Assembly: GCF_900104845.1 (NCBI RefSeq)
Contig: NZ_FNSR01000001.1
Coordinates: 3,286,001-3,350,000, forward strand
Direction: 5' to 3'
Origin: Paraburkholderia caballeronis
Lineage (GTDB): Bacteria > Pseudomonadota > Gammaproteobacteria > Burkholderiales > Burkholderiaceae
DNA length: 64,000 bases
Position numbers and translations under genes: made by a program. Below the pieces are notes generated by a model. It searched no databases. It was not told where the DNA came from and saw only the letters and a list, made by a program, of their open reading frames with translations. Numbering within the stretch: position 1 is the stretch's first letter; each line of letters opens with the position of its first letter. This document shows, one piece after another, positions 55,743 through 64,000 of this stretch.

Positions 55743-55770
55743 ACATAAGGGCGCAATCGACGATTTCAAG
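55743..55770 (-). promoter_or_regulatory. grpE: Sigma-32 (heat-shock) promoter for grpE
   Basis: On the minus strand CTTGAAA (55770-55764), 12 bases, then CCCTTATGT (55751-55743), close to the heat-shock consensus CTTGAAA-N11-16-CCCCATnT. It lies in the 336-base divergent gap 55637-55972, which otherwise holds only the upstream region of the small gene at 55973. Confidence 0.7.
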
Positions 55771-55972
55771 GGGCTTGCGACGGTTTTTTGCACCGCCGCC
55801 GTGCGCCCGAAACCCGCCGTTACAACCATTACCCCCGCTTGCCGAGATTGAAATTGAGTGCGCCGCGCGGCTGACCTACACTTCGTTTCAGGCGTCGCAA
55901 AGGACACGTATACCCTGATCGGGGCGCCGCACCGAGTTGGCCGTTTCAGTCGAATCCCCCGGGGGGAGTACC

Positions 55973-56134
55973 GTGAAACTGACCTTTGCAATATCGGTGG
56001 TCGCGCTGGTACTCATCGCCGGAACCACGACCATCTGCATGTCCGGAGCCGTCACGGACAACACCACGGAATACGGTGTCGTACACGCGACGATGGAATC
56101 GCTGTTCAACCCTCACGCGAAAGTTTGTCGATAG
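55973..56134 (+). CDS. Small single-pass membrane or secreted protein, unknown
   Basis: Not recognised. A 53-residue frame starts with GTG just after a strong GGGGGGAG ribosome site. Residues 1-25 (VKLTFAISVVALVLIAGTTT) look like a signal peptide or membrane helix; the rest (DNTTEYGVVHATMESLFNP) is polar with one Cys at the end and another at ~22 that does not fit a lipobox well. Its last 29 bases overlap the convergent hslR end. Coding is supported by the ribosome site and hydrophobic N-terminus only. Confidence 0.5.
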   Translation: MKLTFAISVVALVLIAGTTTICMSGAVTDNTTEYGVVHATMESLFNPHAKVCR

Positions 56135-56513
56135 TGCGGCGGTCGCGCTTCGTCGGGCGGCCGTGCAACGTCGCCGCAGGCTCGCGGAACGTCCGCCGCC
56201 GCTCCAGTTCCGCCAGACGCCGCACCCGGCCTTCATCTGTTTCCGCATAAAGCGTCTGCGCGACGCTCGCCGGGCCGCGCACGTCGCACAGCCCCAGCAC
56301 TTTCACCTGCCAGACCACCCGCTCGATGTCGATCTCGACGAGATCGCCGACGCGCACGTCCTTCGACGCCTTCACCGGCTCGCCGCCGATCCGCACGCGG
56401 CCCTTCTCGACGGCGTCGGCCGCCAGCGACCGGGTCTTGAAGAATCGCGCCGCCCATAGCCACTTGTCGATGCGCAACCGCGCAGACGGTTCGGTCGAAA
56501 TCTTGTAGTTCAT
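56106..56513 (-). CDS. hslR: RNA-binding S4 domain heat-shock protein (Hsp15)
   Basis: Ribosome-associated protein of 135 residues; Hsp15 binds 50S subunits carrying stalled nascent chains. The S4 domain is clear: LRIDKWLWAARFFKTRSLAADAVEKGRVRIGGEPVKASKD, followed by VGDLVEIDIERVVWQVKVLGL; the basic C-terminus (GRPTKRDRRTIDKLSREG) is typical. It is downstream of hemH with 48 bases between, in the heat-shock block. Confidence 0.92.
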   Translation of the reverse strand: MNYKISTEPSARLRIDKWLWAARFFKTRSLAADAVEKGRVRIGGEPVKASKDVRVGDLVEIDIERVVWQVKVLGLCDVRGPASVAQTLYAETDEGRVRRLAELERRRTFREPAATLHGRPTKRDRRTIDKLSREG

Positions 56514-56561
56514 ACGGATTCTTTCAACATGGTACGCGGCCGCACGGGGCCACTGGGTCCG

Positions 56562-57629
56562 TCATGCCGTCGCGCCGGTCGGCGCGGCCGCCTGCACCGG
56601 CCAGCCCTGCAGGTTCTGCGCGACGATCTCGCCGAGCGCCGCGATCCACGCGGGCGCCGCATTCAGGCACGGGATCCGGTGAAACTCCTTGCCGCCCGCG
56701 CGCACGAATTCGTCGCGCACTTCCATCCCGATTTCCTCGATCGTTTCGAGGCAATCCGCGGTGAAACCCGGACAGAACACGTCAACACGCCGCACGCCCG
56801 CGCCGCCGAGTTCCTTCAGCGTCGGCGCGGTGTACGGCTGCAGCCACTGCGCACGCCCGAAGCGCGACTGGAACGTGACCCGGCACTCGACCGGCGTCAG
56901 TTCCAGCGCGTGCATCAGCAACGCGGCCGTCTGCTGGCACTGGTCGTGGTACGGATCGCCGAGGTCGAGCGTCCGGCGCGGCACGCCGTGGAAACTCAAC
57001 ACGACGCGGTCGCCGGCCGCGAAGTCGGGCCGGCCGTGCGCATCCCAGTAATGCCGCACCTGCGCGACCAGCGCCGCGATATATGACGGATGATCGTGAT
57101 ACGAGCGCACCGTGCGGACTTCGGGCTGGTTGCGCATCCGCGCAAGCGCCGCGAACGCGGCGTCGAACGCGGTCGCCGTCGTCGACGCCGAATACTGCGG
57201 GTACATCGGCATCAGCAGCACCCGCTCCGCGCCCGACAGTTTCAACTGGTTCAGCATCGCCGGAATGTCCGGCGTGCCGTAGCGCATCGCGTGATCGACC
57301 AGCACCGTATAGTCGTTCGCGTGCAGCAGTTGCCGTAGCCCATCCGTCTGCTTTTGCGTATGAACCCGCAGCGGCGAGCCTTCCGGCGTCCACACCGCCG
57401 CGTATTTCTTCGCGGACGAGCGCCCGCGCGACGGCAGGATCAACGTGCGCAGCACCGGCTGCCACACGGCGGCCGGAATCTCGACGACGCGCGGATCGGA
57501 CAGGAACTGCGCCAGATAACGGCGCACGGCGGCGGGCGTCGGCGCGTCCGGCGTGCCGAGATTGATCAGCAGGACCGCGACGCGATGCGCGACCGCGGAC
57601 TGCAGGGGCCGCTCCAGATCGAAACGCAT
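56562..57629 (-). CDS. hemH: Ferrochelatase
   Basis: Inserts Fe(II) into protoporphyrin IX, the last step of heme synthesis. 355 residues. Family elements: [45 protein letters not shown] text, MRYGTPDIP, the catalytic His in [36 protein letters not shown] and the conserved Glu in [18 protein letters not shown]. The ATG at 57629 was chosen over one 14 codons upstream. Between hrcA and hslR on the same strand. Confidence 0.95.
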   Translation of the reverse strand: MRFDLERPLQSAVAHRVAVLLINLGTPDAPTPAAVRRYLAQFLSDPRVVEIPAAVWQPVLRTLILPSRGRSSAKKYAAVWTPEGSPLRVHTQKQTDGLRQLLHANDYTVLVDHAMRYGTPDIPAMLNQLKLSGAERVLLMPMYPQYSASTTATAFDAAFAALARMRNQPEVRTVRSYHDHPSYIAALVAQVRHYWDAHGRPDFAAGDRVVLSFHGVPRRTLDLGDPYHDQCQQTAALLMHALELTPVECRVTFQSRFGRAQWLQPYTAPTLKELGGAGVRRVDVFCPGFTADCLETIEEIGMEVRDEFVRAGGKEFHRIPCLNAAPAWIAALGEIVAQNLQGWPVQAAAPTGATA

Positions 57630-57789
57630 AGGCGATGGGAGGCGCCGCGCCAAGGCGCAGCATCGTTGCACAGGGAATTCATTATAACGGGCGCCCCGAA
57701 CGCGCCCGACTGGCCATCCGGCCGATGGCGCGGCGCGCGCGTTTCGCGGATGATCGGCGTCAGGCGGGCGGAAAGCGAAAGACGGGAGG

Positions 57790-58809
57790 TCAGTTCTGGC
57801 TGAGCGCGAGCGACAGGAGCCGCGCGGTGATGTCGACGATCGGGATCACGCGGTTATACGCCATCCGCGTCGGGCCGATCACGCCGAGCGTGCCGACGAT
57901 CTTGCCGTTCACCTCGTACGGCGCGGTCACCACGCTCATCTCCTCGATCGGCACGAGGTTCGATTCGCCGCCGATGAAGATCTGCACGCCTTGCGCGTGG
58001 CTCGACACGTCGAGCAGTTGCAGCAGGCTGGTTTTCTGGTCGAACACGTCGAACAGCTTGCGCAGCCGCGCCATGTCCGACGACAGATCAGCCACTTCGA
58101 GCAGGTTGCGCTCGCCGGAGATCAGCACCGTCTCGCCCGCGTCGGTCTCGTCGGTGCTCGCGGTCACGGCCGCGTGCATCAGCGCGGTCATGTCGCCGCG
58201 CAGCGCGTCGATTTCCTCGCGCAGCCGGCGGCGCACCTCGTCGAACGACAGGCCCGCGAAGTGGGCGTTGATGTAGTTGGACGCCTCGATCAGCTCGGAC
58301 GGCGAGAAATCGCGCTGCGTCGCCATGATCCGGTTCTGCACGTCGCCTTCGGGCGTCACGATGATCAGCAGGATGCGCTTGTCCGACAGGCGCATGAACT
58401 CGATTTGCTTGAACACGTGGCTGCGGCGCGGCGTCAGCACGACGCCCGCGAACTGGGACAGATTGGACAGCACGCTCGCGGCGGCGGCCACGACCTTCTG
58501 CGGCTCGCCCGCGTGCAGCCTGGTCTTCACGGTGCGCATCACCGCTTCCTCGTCGGGCGACGGCTCGACGGTCAGCATCGTGTCGACGAACAGCCGGTAC
58601 CCGCGCGGCGTCGGCACCCGGCCAGCCGACGTATGCGGACTGGACACGAGCCCGAGTTCCTCCAGGTCCGACATCACGTTGCGGATCGTCGCCGGGCTCA
58701 ACTCCAGCCCCGAGTAACGCGACAGCGTGCGCGAGCCCACCGGCTGACCTTCGGCGATGTAGCGCTCGATCAGCGTTTTGAGGAGGGTTTGTGCGCGAGG
58801 ATCTAGCAT
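57790..58809 (-). CDS. hrcA: Heat-inducible transcription repressor HrcA
   Basis: Repressor of 340 residues that normally binds CIRCE elements upstream of groE or dnaK operons and is released on heat stress via GroEL. Winged helix N-terminus: [45 protein letters not shown]; then [22 protein letters not shown], the GAF-like domain and [23 protein letters not shown]. Start at ATG 58809 ([10 protein letters not shown]). No CIRCE repeat is visible in this window, so its targets (often groESL) are elsewhere. Divergent from nadK. Confidence 0.95.
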   Translation of the reverse strand: MLDPRAQTLLKTLIERYIAEGQPVGSRTLSRYSGLELSPATIRNVMSDLEELGLVSSPHTSAGRVPTPRGYRLFVDTMLTVEPSPDEEAVMRTVKTRLHAGEPQKVVAAAASVLSNLSQFAGVVLTPRRSHVFKQIEFMRLSDKRILLIIVTPEGDVQNRIMATQRDFSPSELIEASNYINAHFAGLSFDEVRRRLREEIDALRGDMTALMHAAVTASTDETDAGETVLISGERNLLEVADLSSDMARLRKLFDVFDQKTSLLQLLDVSSHAQGVQIFIGGESNLVPIEEMSVVTAPYEVNGKIVGTLGVIGPTRMAYNRVIPIVDITARLLSLALSQN

Positions 58810-59020
58810 GACGGCAAATTTTAGCTCAACGGGGGAGTCGCTGCGAGTCCGGCCGGGCGACGGAGCGAAACGGCCGCTCATCCCGCCCATCCCGCCGGTC
58901 GCGACACGCCGGTCATCACCGTGTCACGCCGATCCTGCCGGCAACCGCGGACAGCGCCTGGCGCCCGTGCACGCGCGTCGCCAGGTTCTTTTCGCGACCT
59001 GACTATGGTGTAATGCCGGC

Positions 59021-59926
59021 ATGCAGATCAACAGCCAGTTCAAGACCGTCGCGCTGGTCGGACGCAGCCAGACACAAGGCATCGGCGAGCCGCTGCTCGC
59101 CCTTGCGCGATGCATTTCGAAACTCGGCTTCGACGTGGTGTTCGAAGCGCAGACCGCCGAAGAAATCGGCGTCACCGACTATCCGGCGCTGCGGCCCGCG
59201 GAGATCGGCGCGCGCGCCGACGTCGCCGTCGTGCTCGGCGGCGACGGCACGATGCTCGGCATCGGCCGCCAGCTCGCGCCGTACCGCACGCCGTTGATCG
59301 GCATCAATCACGGCCGGCTCGGCTTCATCACCGACATCCCGTTCTCGGACATGCAGGAGGTCGTGCCGCAACTGCTCGCCGGCAGCTTCGAGCGCGAGGA
59401 GCGCATGCTGCTCGAAGCGCGCATCATGCGCGACCGCGAGCCGATCTACCACGCGCTCGCGTTCAACGACGTCGTCGTGAACCGCAGCGGCTTCTCCGGG
59501 ATGGCGGAACTGCGCGTGCACGTGGACGGCCGCTTCATGTACAACCAGCGTTCGGACGGCCTGATCGTCGCGACGCCGACCGGCTCGACCGCGTATGCGC
59601 TGTCGTCGTCCGGGCCGATCCTGCATCCGCGGCTGCAGGGCATCGTGCTCGTGCCGATCGCGCCGCACGCGCTGTCGAACCGGCCGATCGTGCTGCCGGA
59701 CGACTCGAACGTCGGCATCCAGATCGTCGCCGGCCGCGATGTGAACGTAAACTTCGACATGCAGTCGTTCACCGCGCTGCAACTCGGCGACGTGATCGAA
59801 GTGCGCCGCTCGCTCCATACCGTGCCGGTGCTGCATCCGGTCGGCTACAGCTATTACGCGACGCTGCGCAAGAAGCTGCACTGGAACGAGCACCCGGCGC
59901 TGCAGAACGACGCCCCCGAGGACTGA
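59021..59926 (+). CDS. nadK: NAD kinase
   Basis: Phosphorylates NAD to NADP, 301 residues. The signature [12 protein letters not shown] follows [25 protein letters not shown], the glutamate-containing [11 protein letters not shown], and [27 protein letters not shown] are all conserved. Start ATG at 59021, preceded by TATGGTGTAATGCCGGC. Convergent with nothing; recN follows 86 bases downstream on the same strand, the common nadK-recN pairing. Confidence 0.96.
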   Translation: MQINSQFKTVALVGRSQTQGIGEPLLALARCISKLGFDVVFEAQTAEEIGVTDYPALRPAEIGARADVAVVLGGDGTMLGIGRQLAPYRTPLIGINHGRLGFITDIPFSDMQEVVPQLLAGSFEREERMLLEARIMRDREPIYHALAFNDVVVNRSGFSGMAELRVHVDGRFMYNQRSDGLIVATPTGSTAYALSSSGPILHPRLQGIVLVPIAPHALSNRPIVLPDDSNVGIQIVAGRDVNVNFDMQSFTALQLGDVIEVRRSLHTVPVLHPVGYSYYATLRKKLHWNEHPALQNDAPED

Positions 59927-60012
59927 CCGCGCTCCGGGCAGCCGGCCGCGCCGTGCCGTGCCGGCCCCGGCGACGCCCGCGGAACCGCCGACCAGCCACC
60001 CAGACGACCCCC

Positions 60013-61680
60013 ATGCTCCGTCATCTCTCGATTCGCGACTTCGTGATCGTCGCGGCGCTCGACCTCGAATTCGATAGCGGCTTCAGCGTCTTTTCCGGCG
60101 AGACCGGCGCCGGCAAGTCGATCCTGATCGACGCGCTCGCGCTGACGCTCGGCGCTCGCGCCGACGCGAGCGTCGTGCGCACCGGCGCATCGCGCGCGGA
60201 CATCACCGCCGAATTCGACGCGCCGCCGCACGTCGCGTCGTGGCTCGACGAGCAGGCGCTCGCGAACCCGGCCGACGACGGCGGGCCGGCGAGCGTGATG
60301 CTGCGGCGGGTCGTCGACGGCAGCGGCCGCTCGCGCGCGTTCATCAACGGCACGCCGGCGACGCTCGCGCAACTGCGCGAAGTCGGCGAGATGCTGGTCG
60401 ACATCCACGGCCAGCACGCGCATCAACTGCTGATGCGGCCCGACGCGCAGCGCGAACTGTTCGACACGCACGCGGGGCTGTCCGGGCGGGCGGCCGCCGT
60501 CACCCGCGCATGGCGCGCGTGGCGCGACGCGACCCAGGCGGTCGAGACGGCGCAGTCGCGCGACCGCGAACTGCAACTCGAACGCGAGCGCCTTGCGTGG
60601 CAGCTCGCGGAACTCGACAAGCTCGCGCCGCAGCCGGGCGAATGGGAAGAGATCAACGCGGAGCATCATCGGCTGTCGCATTCGGCGAACCTGATCGATG
60701 GCGTGCAGGGCGCGCTCGCGGCGCTGTCCGAGTCCGACGAGGCGATGATTTCGCAGCTCGGCTCGATCGTGTCGAAGCTGCGCGACCTCGCGGAAATCGA
60801 CCCGGCGCTCGGCGATGCGCTCGCCGCGCTCGAACCGGCCGCGATCCAGCTTCAGGAGGCCGCGTATTCGCTGAGCCATTACGCGCAGCGGCTCGACCTC
60901 GATCCGGACCGGCTCGCGCAGGTCGACAAGCGGCTCGACGCGCTGCACTCGGCCGCGCGCAAATTCCGGCTGCAACCCGAGACGCTGCCCGAAGAACACG
61001 CGTCGCGCCGCACGCAGCTCGCGACGCTCGACGCCGCCGCGGACCTCGGCGGACTGCGCGCGGCGGCGGCGAAGGCGCACGACGCATACGTCGCCGAAGC
61101 GAAGCTGCTGTCGAAGGGCCGCGCGAAAGCGGCAAAGGCGCTCGGCGCGGCGGTCACGCAGGGGATGCAGGAACTGTCGATGGCGGGAGGCAGCTTCGAG
61201 GTCGCGCTGGCGCCGCTCGCGGACGGCGGCGCGCACGGGCTGGAGCAGATCGAATTCCGCGTGGCGGGCCACGCGGGCGTGCCGCTGCGGCCGCTCGCGA
61301 AAATCGCGTCCGGCGGCGAACTCGCGCGGATCAGCCTCGCGCTCGCGGTGATCGCGAGCGCCGCGAGCCTGACGCCGACGCTGATCTTCGACGAGGTGGA
61401 TACCGGCATCGGCGGCGGCGTCGCGGAAGTCGTCGGACGGCTGCTGCATCAGCTCGGGCAACAGCGCCAGGTGCTGTGCGTCACCCACCTGCCGCAGGTC
61501 GCCGCGCGCGGCGATCACCACTTCCAGGTGTCGAAGTCGGGCGACGGCAACGGCGGCACGCTGTCCGTCGTCACGCCGCTCGACCGGTCCGGACGGATCG
61601 AGGAAGTCGCGCGGATGCTCGGCGGGCTGGAAATCACCGCGACCACGCGCAAGCATGCGAAGGAGATGCTGGCGGCGTAG
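60013..61680 (+). CDS. recN: DNA repair protein RecN
   Basis: SMC-like ATPase of 555 residues acting in double-strand-break repair. The N-terminus MLRHLSIRDFVIVAALDLEFDSGFSVFSGETGAGKSILIDALALTLG contains Walker A; a central coiled-coil region (~150-370) is rich in Ala, Glu, Arg; the C-terminal ATPase half shows the signature KIASGGELARISLALAV and Walker B PTLIFDEVDTGIGGGVAEVVG, then VLCVTHLPQVAARGDHHFQV. The ATG at 60013 is chosen; the long upstream opening is nadK shadow. Convergent with glnE across 205 bases with no terminator seen. Confidence 0.95.
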   Translation: MLRHLSIRDFVIVAALDLEFDSGFSVFSGETGAGKSILIDALALTLGARADASVVRTGASRADITAEFDAPPHVASWLDEQALANPADDGGPASVMLRRVVDGSGRSRAFINGTPATLAQLREVGEMLVDIHGQHAHQLLMRPDAQRELFDTHAGLSGRAAAVTRAWRAWRDATQAVETAQSRDRELQLERERLAWQLAELDKLAPQPGEWEEINAEHHRLSHSANLIDGVQGALAALSESDEAMISQLGSIVSKLRDLAEIDPALGDALAALEPAAIQLQEAAYSLSHYAQRLDLDPDRLAQVDKRLDALHSAARKFRLQPETLPEEHASRRTQLATLDAAADLGGLRAAAAKAHDAYVAEAKLLSKGRAKAAKALGAAVTQGMQELSMAGGSFEVALAPLADGGAHGLEQIEFRVAGHAGVPLRPLAKIASGGELARISLALAVIASAASLTPTLIFDEVDTGIGGGVAEVVGRLLHQLGQQRQVLCVTHLPQVAARGDHHFQVSKSGDGNGGTLSVVTPLDRSGRIEEVARMLGGLEITATTRKHAKEMLAA

Positions 61681-61885
61681 CGGAGTGGGCGCGGTGCCGT
61701 TTGCGTTGAACACGCATACCGCGTCGCCTCGCCGGCCGATGACCCGCTAGCCCGACCGGCAACAACGGCCATAGCCACAGACATCGGGCCAGCAGGAATC
61801 ACCCGCTCGCGCGGCCTGTCGCCATCACGGCTTCGAATCACCCGCGTCGCCCAGCCCCAGCCTGCCGCACGAACCGCTCACCCCG

Positions 61886-64000
61886 CTAGCCGAACACCCT
61901 TTTCCACAACGCCAGCACCGCCTCCCGCTGCGGAGCGACGCGCGCGGGATCGACGCGCGCCACCTCCATCCCGTCGAGCCGCAACTGGTGTTGCAGCTTG
62001 CGATAGAGCCGGTATGCGGCGCCGATCGTCTCCGCCTCGTCCGCGCTCATCAGCCCAAAGCGCGACACCTCGCGCAGCAGCGCGATGTTCCCGGTGTTGC
62101 GGATCAGCTCCGGGTCCTGCGCCGCGTGCAGCAGCACCCAGTACTGCACCAGGAACTCGATGTCGACCATCCCGCCGCGATCGTGCTTCAGATCGAACAG
62201 GTCGGTCCGGTTCGGGTGCCCTTCCTCGACCCGCCGCCGCATGTCGACGATCTCGCCCGCGAGCGGCCCCGCCTCGCGCGGCGTCGTCAGCACCTGCACG
62301 CGGATCGCCTCGAAGTGCGCGCCGATCCCGGCGTCGCCCGCGCAGAAGCGCGCGCGCGTCAGCGCCTGGTGCTCCCACACCCACGCGGTGTTCGCCGCGT
62401 CGCCCTCGCGCAACTGGTAGCGGCGGAACGCGTCGAGGTCCGTCACGAGCAGCCCCGACTCGCCGTTCGGCCGCAGCCGCAGATCGACGTCGAACAGCGT
62501 GCCCGCGCCGGTCGCGGTCGTGAGCCACGTGATCAGCCGGCGCGCGAACATCGCGTAGACGTCCGACGCGCTGTCGTCCTCGTCGTCGTACAGGAAGATC
62601 AGGTCGAGGTCCGACGCGTACCCCAACTCCTTGCCGCCGAGCTTGCCGTATGCGATCGCCGCGAAACGCGGCACGTCGCGATGACGCCTCGGAAACTGCT
62701 GCCACACCGCGTCGATCGTCACGTCGAGCACCGCGTCCGCGAGTTCGGACAGCCGGTCGCTCACGTGCTCGACCGACAGCCGCCCCGCGAGATCGAGCAA
62801 CAGGATGCGGAACACCTCGGCCTGGTGCGCGTGGCGCAGCAGGTCCATCTGCTGCTCCACGCCGTCCGCCGCCGCGAGCCGCGCGCGCAGTTGCTGCCTG
62901 AACACGGGCCAGTCGAACGGCGTCGCGATCGCTTCGTCGTCGAGCAGTTCGTCGAGTAGTTGCGGATGGCGGATCAGATAACCGGCCGCCCAGCGCGACC
63001 CGCCCAGCACCTTCAGCACCCGGGTCAGCGCGTCCGGATATTCGGTCAGCAGCGCGAGATACGCGCCGCGCCGGCCGACCGCTTCGAGCAGTTCGAACAG
63101 CCGCGCGAGCGTGTCCGCGCGGCGCTCGCGCGGCTCCAGCGTGCGCGCCGCGTCGAGCGCGCGCTGCGCGACGCTGTCGAAACGCTCGCGGCTGCGCTCC
63201 GGCAGGCTCGCATAACGCGACGACCGCCACAGCCCGCGCAGCCGCGCCAGCAGTGGCTCCGCGCCGTCGATGCCGAGTTCCGCGAGCCGCGCGAGCAGCG
63301 CGTCGTCGCCGCCGTCCTCCGCGAGCGCGCCGCTCCACACCCACGCGGCCGCGCCGTCCTCGGGCGCCGCGCAGCCGCCGTCCCCGTTCACCTTGTCCGC
63401 GAAGATCTGGTCGAACTGCCGCTCGACCCGGTCGCGGTGCGCGTCCAGCTCCGCGAGCAGCGCCGGATAACCGTCGAAGCCCATCGCGGCCGCCAGCGCG
63501 TGACGCTCCGCGTCGTCGACCGGCATCGCGTGGGTCTGCGCGTCGTCGCGGTATTGCAGCCGGTGTTCGAGCGCGCGCAGGAAGCGGTACGCGCGCGCGA
63601 GGTCCGTGCCGACCTCGGACGCGATCAACCCGCGCGCCGCCGCGTAACCGAGCACCGCGAGCGTCGGCCGCACGCGAAAACCCGCGTCCTGGCCGCCGCG
63701 GATCAACTGGAACACCTGCGCGCTGAACTCGATCTCGCGGATGCCGCCGCGGCCGAGCTTGATGTCGTCGGCCTTGTCCGGCCGCATCGTCGCGCGGCGC
63801 TGCGCTTCCTGGCGGATCTGCACATGCAGCGAGCGGATCGCGCCGATCACGCCGAAGTCGAGGTAACGCCGGTACACGAACGGCTTCACGAGCGCGTCGA
63901 GCTGCGACGCGAGCCGCTGTGCGGACTCGCTGTGCGGCTCCGACACGAGCCGCCCCTTGATCCACGCGTAACGCTCCCACTCGCGGCCCTGCACGTAGAA
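61886..64000 (-). CDS. glnE: Glutamine synthetase adenylyltransferase/deadenylase GlnE, 5' end cut by window edge
   Basis: Adds and removes AMP on glutamine synthetase in nitrogen control. The visible 704 residues are the C-terminal three quarters; about 230 residues are beyond the right edge. Seen: the end of the deadenylylase domain with IKLGRGGIREIEFSAQVFQL and HRLQYRDDAQTHAMP, a linker helical region, then the adenylylase domain with IAYGKLGGKELGYASDLDLIFLYDDE, LFDVDLRLRPNGESGLLV, WEHQALTRARFCAGD and LKHDRGGMVDIEFLVQYWVL. The protein ends normally at LWKRVFG. Confidence 0.95.
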   Translation of the reverse strand, partial: FYVQGREWERYAWIKGRLVSEPHSESAQRLASQLDALVKPFVYRRYLDFGVIGAIRSLHVQIRQEAQRRATMRPDKADDIKLGRGGIREIEFSAQVFQLIRGGQDAGFRVRPTLAVLGYAAARGLIASEVGTDLARAYRFLRALEHRLQYRDDAQTHAMPVDDAERHALAAAMGFDGYPALLAELDAHRDRVERQFDQIFADKVNGDGGCAAPEDGAAAWVWSGALAEDGGDDALLARLAELGIDGAEPLLARLRGLWRSSRYASLPERSRERFDSVAQRALDAARTLEPRERRADTLARLFELLEAVGRRGAYLALLTEYPDALTRVLKVLGGSRWAAGYLIRHPQLLDELLDDEAIATPFDWPVFRQQLRARLAAADGVEQQMDLLRHAHQAEVFRILLLDLAGRLSVEHVSDRLSELADAVLDVTIDAVWQQFPRRHRDVPRFAAIAYGKLGGKELGYASDLDLIFLYDDEDDSASDVYAMFARRLITWLTTATGAGTLFDVDLRLRPNGESGLLVTDLDAFRRYQLREGDAANTAWVWEHQALTRARFCAGDAGIGAHFEAIRVQVLTTPREAGPLAGEIVDMRRRVEEGHPNRTDLFDLKHDRGGMVDIEFLVQYWVLLHAAQDPELIRNTGNIALLREVSRFGLMSADEAETIGAAYRLYRKLQHQLRLDGMEVARVDPARVAPQREAVLALWKRVFG

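Noticed and set aside
54714..59020. CIRCE element near hrcA, grpE or dnaK
   Set aside because: I looked for TTAGCACTC/GAGTGCTAA arms upstream of each gene; TTTAGCTC near 58830 lacks a partner arm.
61878..63980. A 700-codon frame on the minus strand overlapping glnE in another frame
   Set aside because: Composition is Arg/Ala/Gly-rich with no motif; the overlapping frame has all GlnE signatures.

Overview
The window is strongly GC-rich, almost every long gene uses G or C at third codon positions, and many opposite-strand frames are open as a result. Gene content and order point to the larger chromosome of a Burkholderia sensu lato species (Burkholderia, Paraburkholderia, Trinickia or a close relative). 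The main grounds are the runs kynR/kynBUA, purM-permease-hda-HAD-pcnB-folK-dgk-panB-pabB and dnaJ-dnaK-grpE-hslR-hemH-hrcA-nadK-recN-glnE. The exact genus cannot be settled from the sequence alone. No rRNA, tRNA, insertion sequence, prophage or CRISPR array was recognised.

Layout. 1-5,012: xanthine dehydrogenase genes xdhA and xdhB (xdhB cut by the left edge), divergent from a YhhS-type exporter across a region with a perfect inverted repeat. 5,013-12,340: a more accessory stretch with an AT-richer gap, a LysR regulator with D-lactate dehydrogenase, a chromosomal Osa/FiwA-like fertility-inhibition protein, a broken enoyl-CoA hydratase gene, a 12-bp minisatellite and two major-facilitator transporters. 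12,433-15,083: hmgA-fahA, the last steps of tyrosine/homogentisate breakdown. 15,413-22,240: a degenerate EAL protein, a Gly/Pro/His-rich lipoprotein, murB, yajQ, a chemoreceptor whose sensor carries the amino-acid-binding motif, and an acyltransferase. 22,677-29,164: plsY, ybaK, xerD, ogt and queG on one strand, divergent from tsaE-amiC. 29,238-38,069: eamA, pirin, a CnoX-like thioredoxin, tcdA, pdxH, cfa, a DUF72 protein, msrA and a flavin reductase. 38,145-41,787: tryptophan-to-anthranilate catabolism (kynR, kynBUA). 41,870-49,393: purM, an AI-2E family permease, hda, a HAD phosphatase, pcnB, folK, dgk and panB. 49,446-58,809: pabB/C fusion and the heat-shock chaperone block with hslR, hemH and hrcA. 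59,021-64,000: nadK, recN and glnE (cut by the right edge).

How the parts work together. Most of the window is core housekeeping: cell wall (murB, amiC), membrane lipids (plsY, cfa), tRNA modification (queG, tsaE, tcdA), replication control (hda), protein folding, folate and pantothenate supply (folK, pabB, panB), and DNA repair and recombination (ogt, xerD, recN). Two compact aromatic amino-acid degradation units (hmgA-fahA, kynBUA) and purine oxidation (xdhAB) are each preceded by an operator-like inverted repeat. The least ordinary stretch is 7.7-9.5 kb, where the Osa-like gene, the decayed crotonase gene and the minisatellite lie side by side. I found no complete, clearly undescribed multi-gene system. 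The best leads are that cluster, the amino-acid sensor prediction for the chemoreceptor, and several unassigned inverted repeats.
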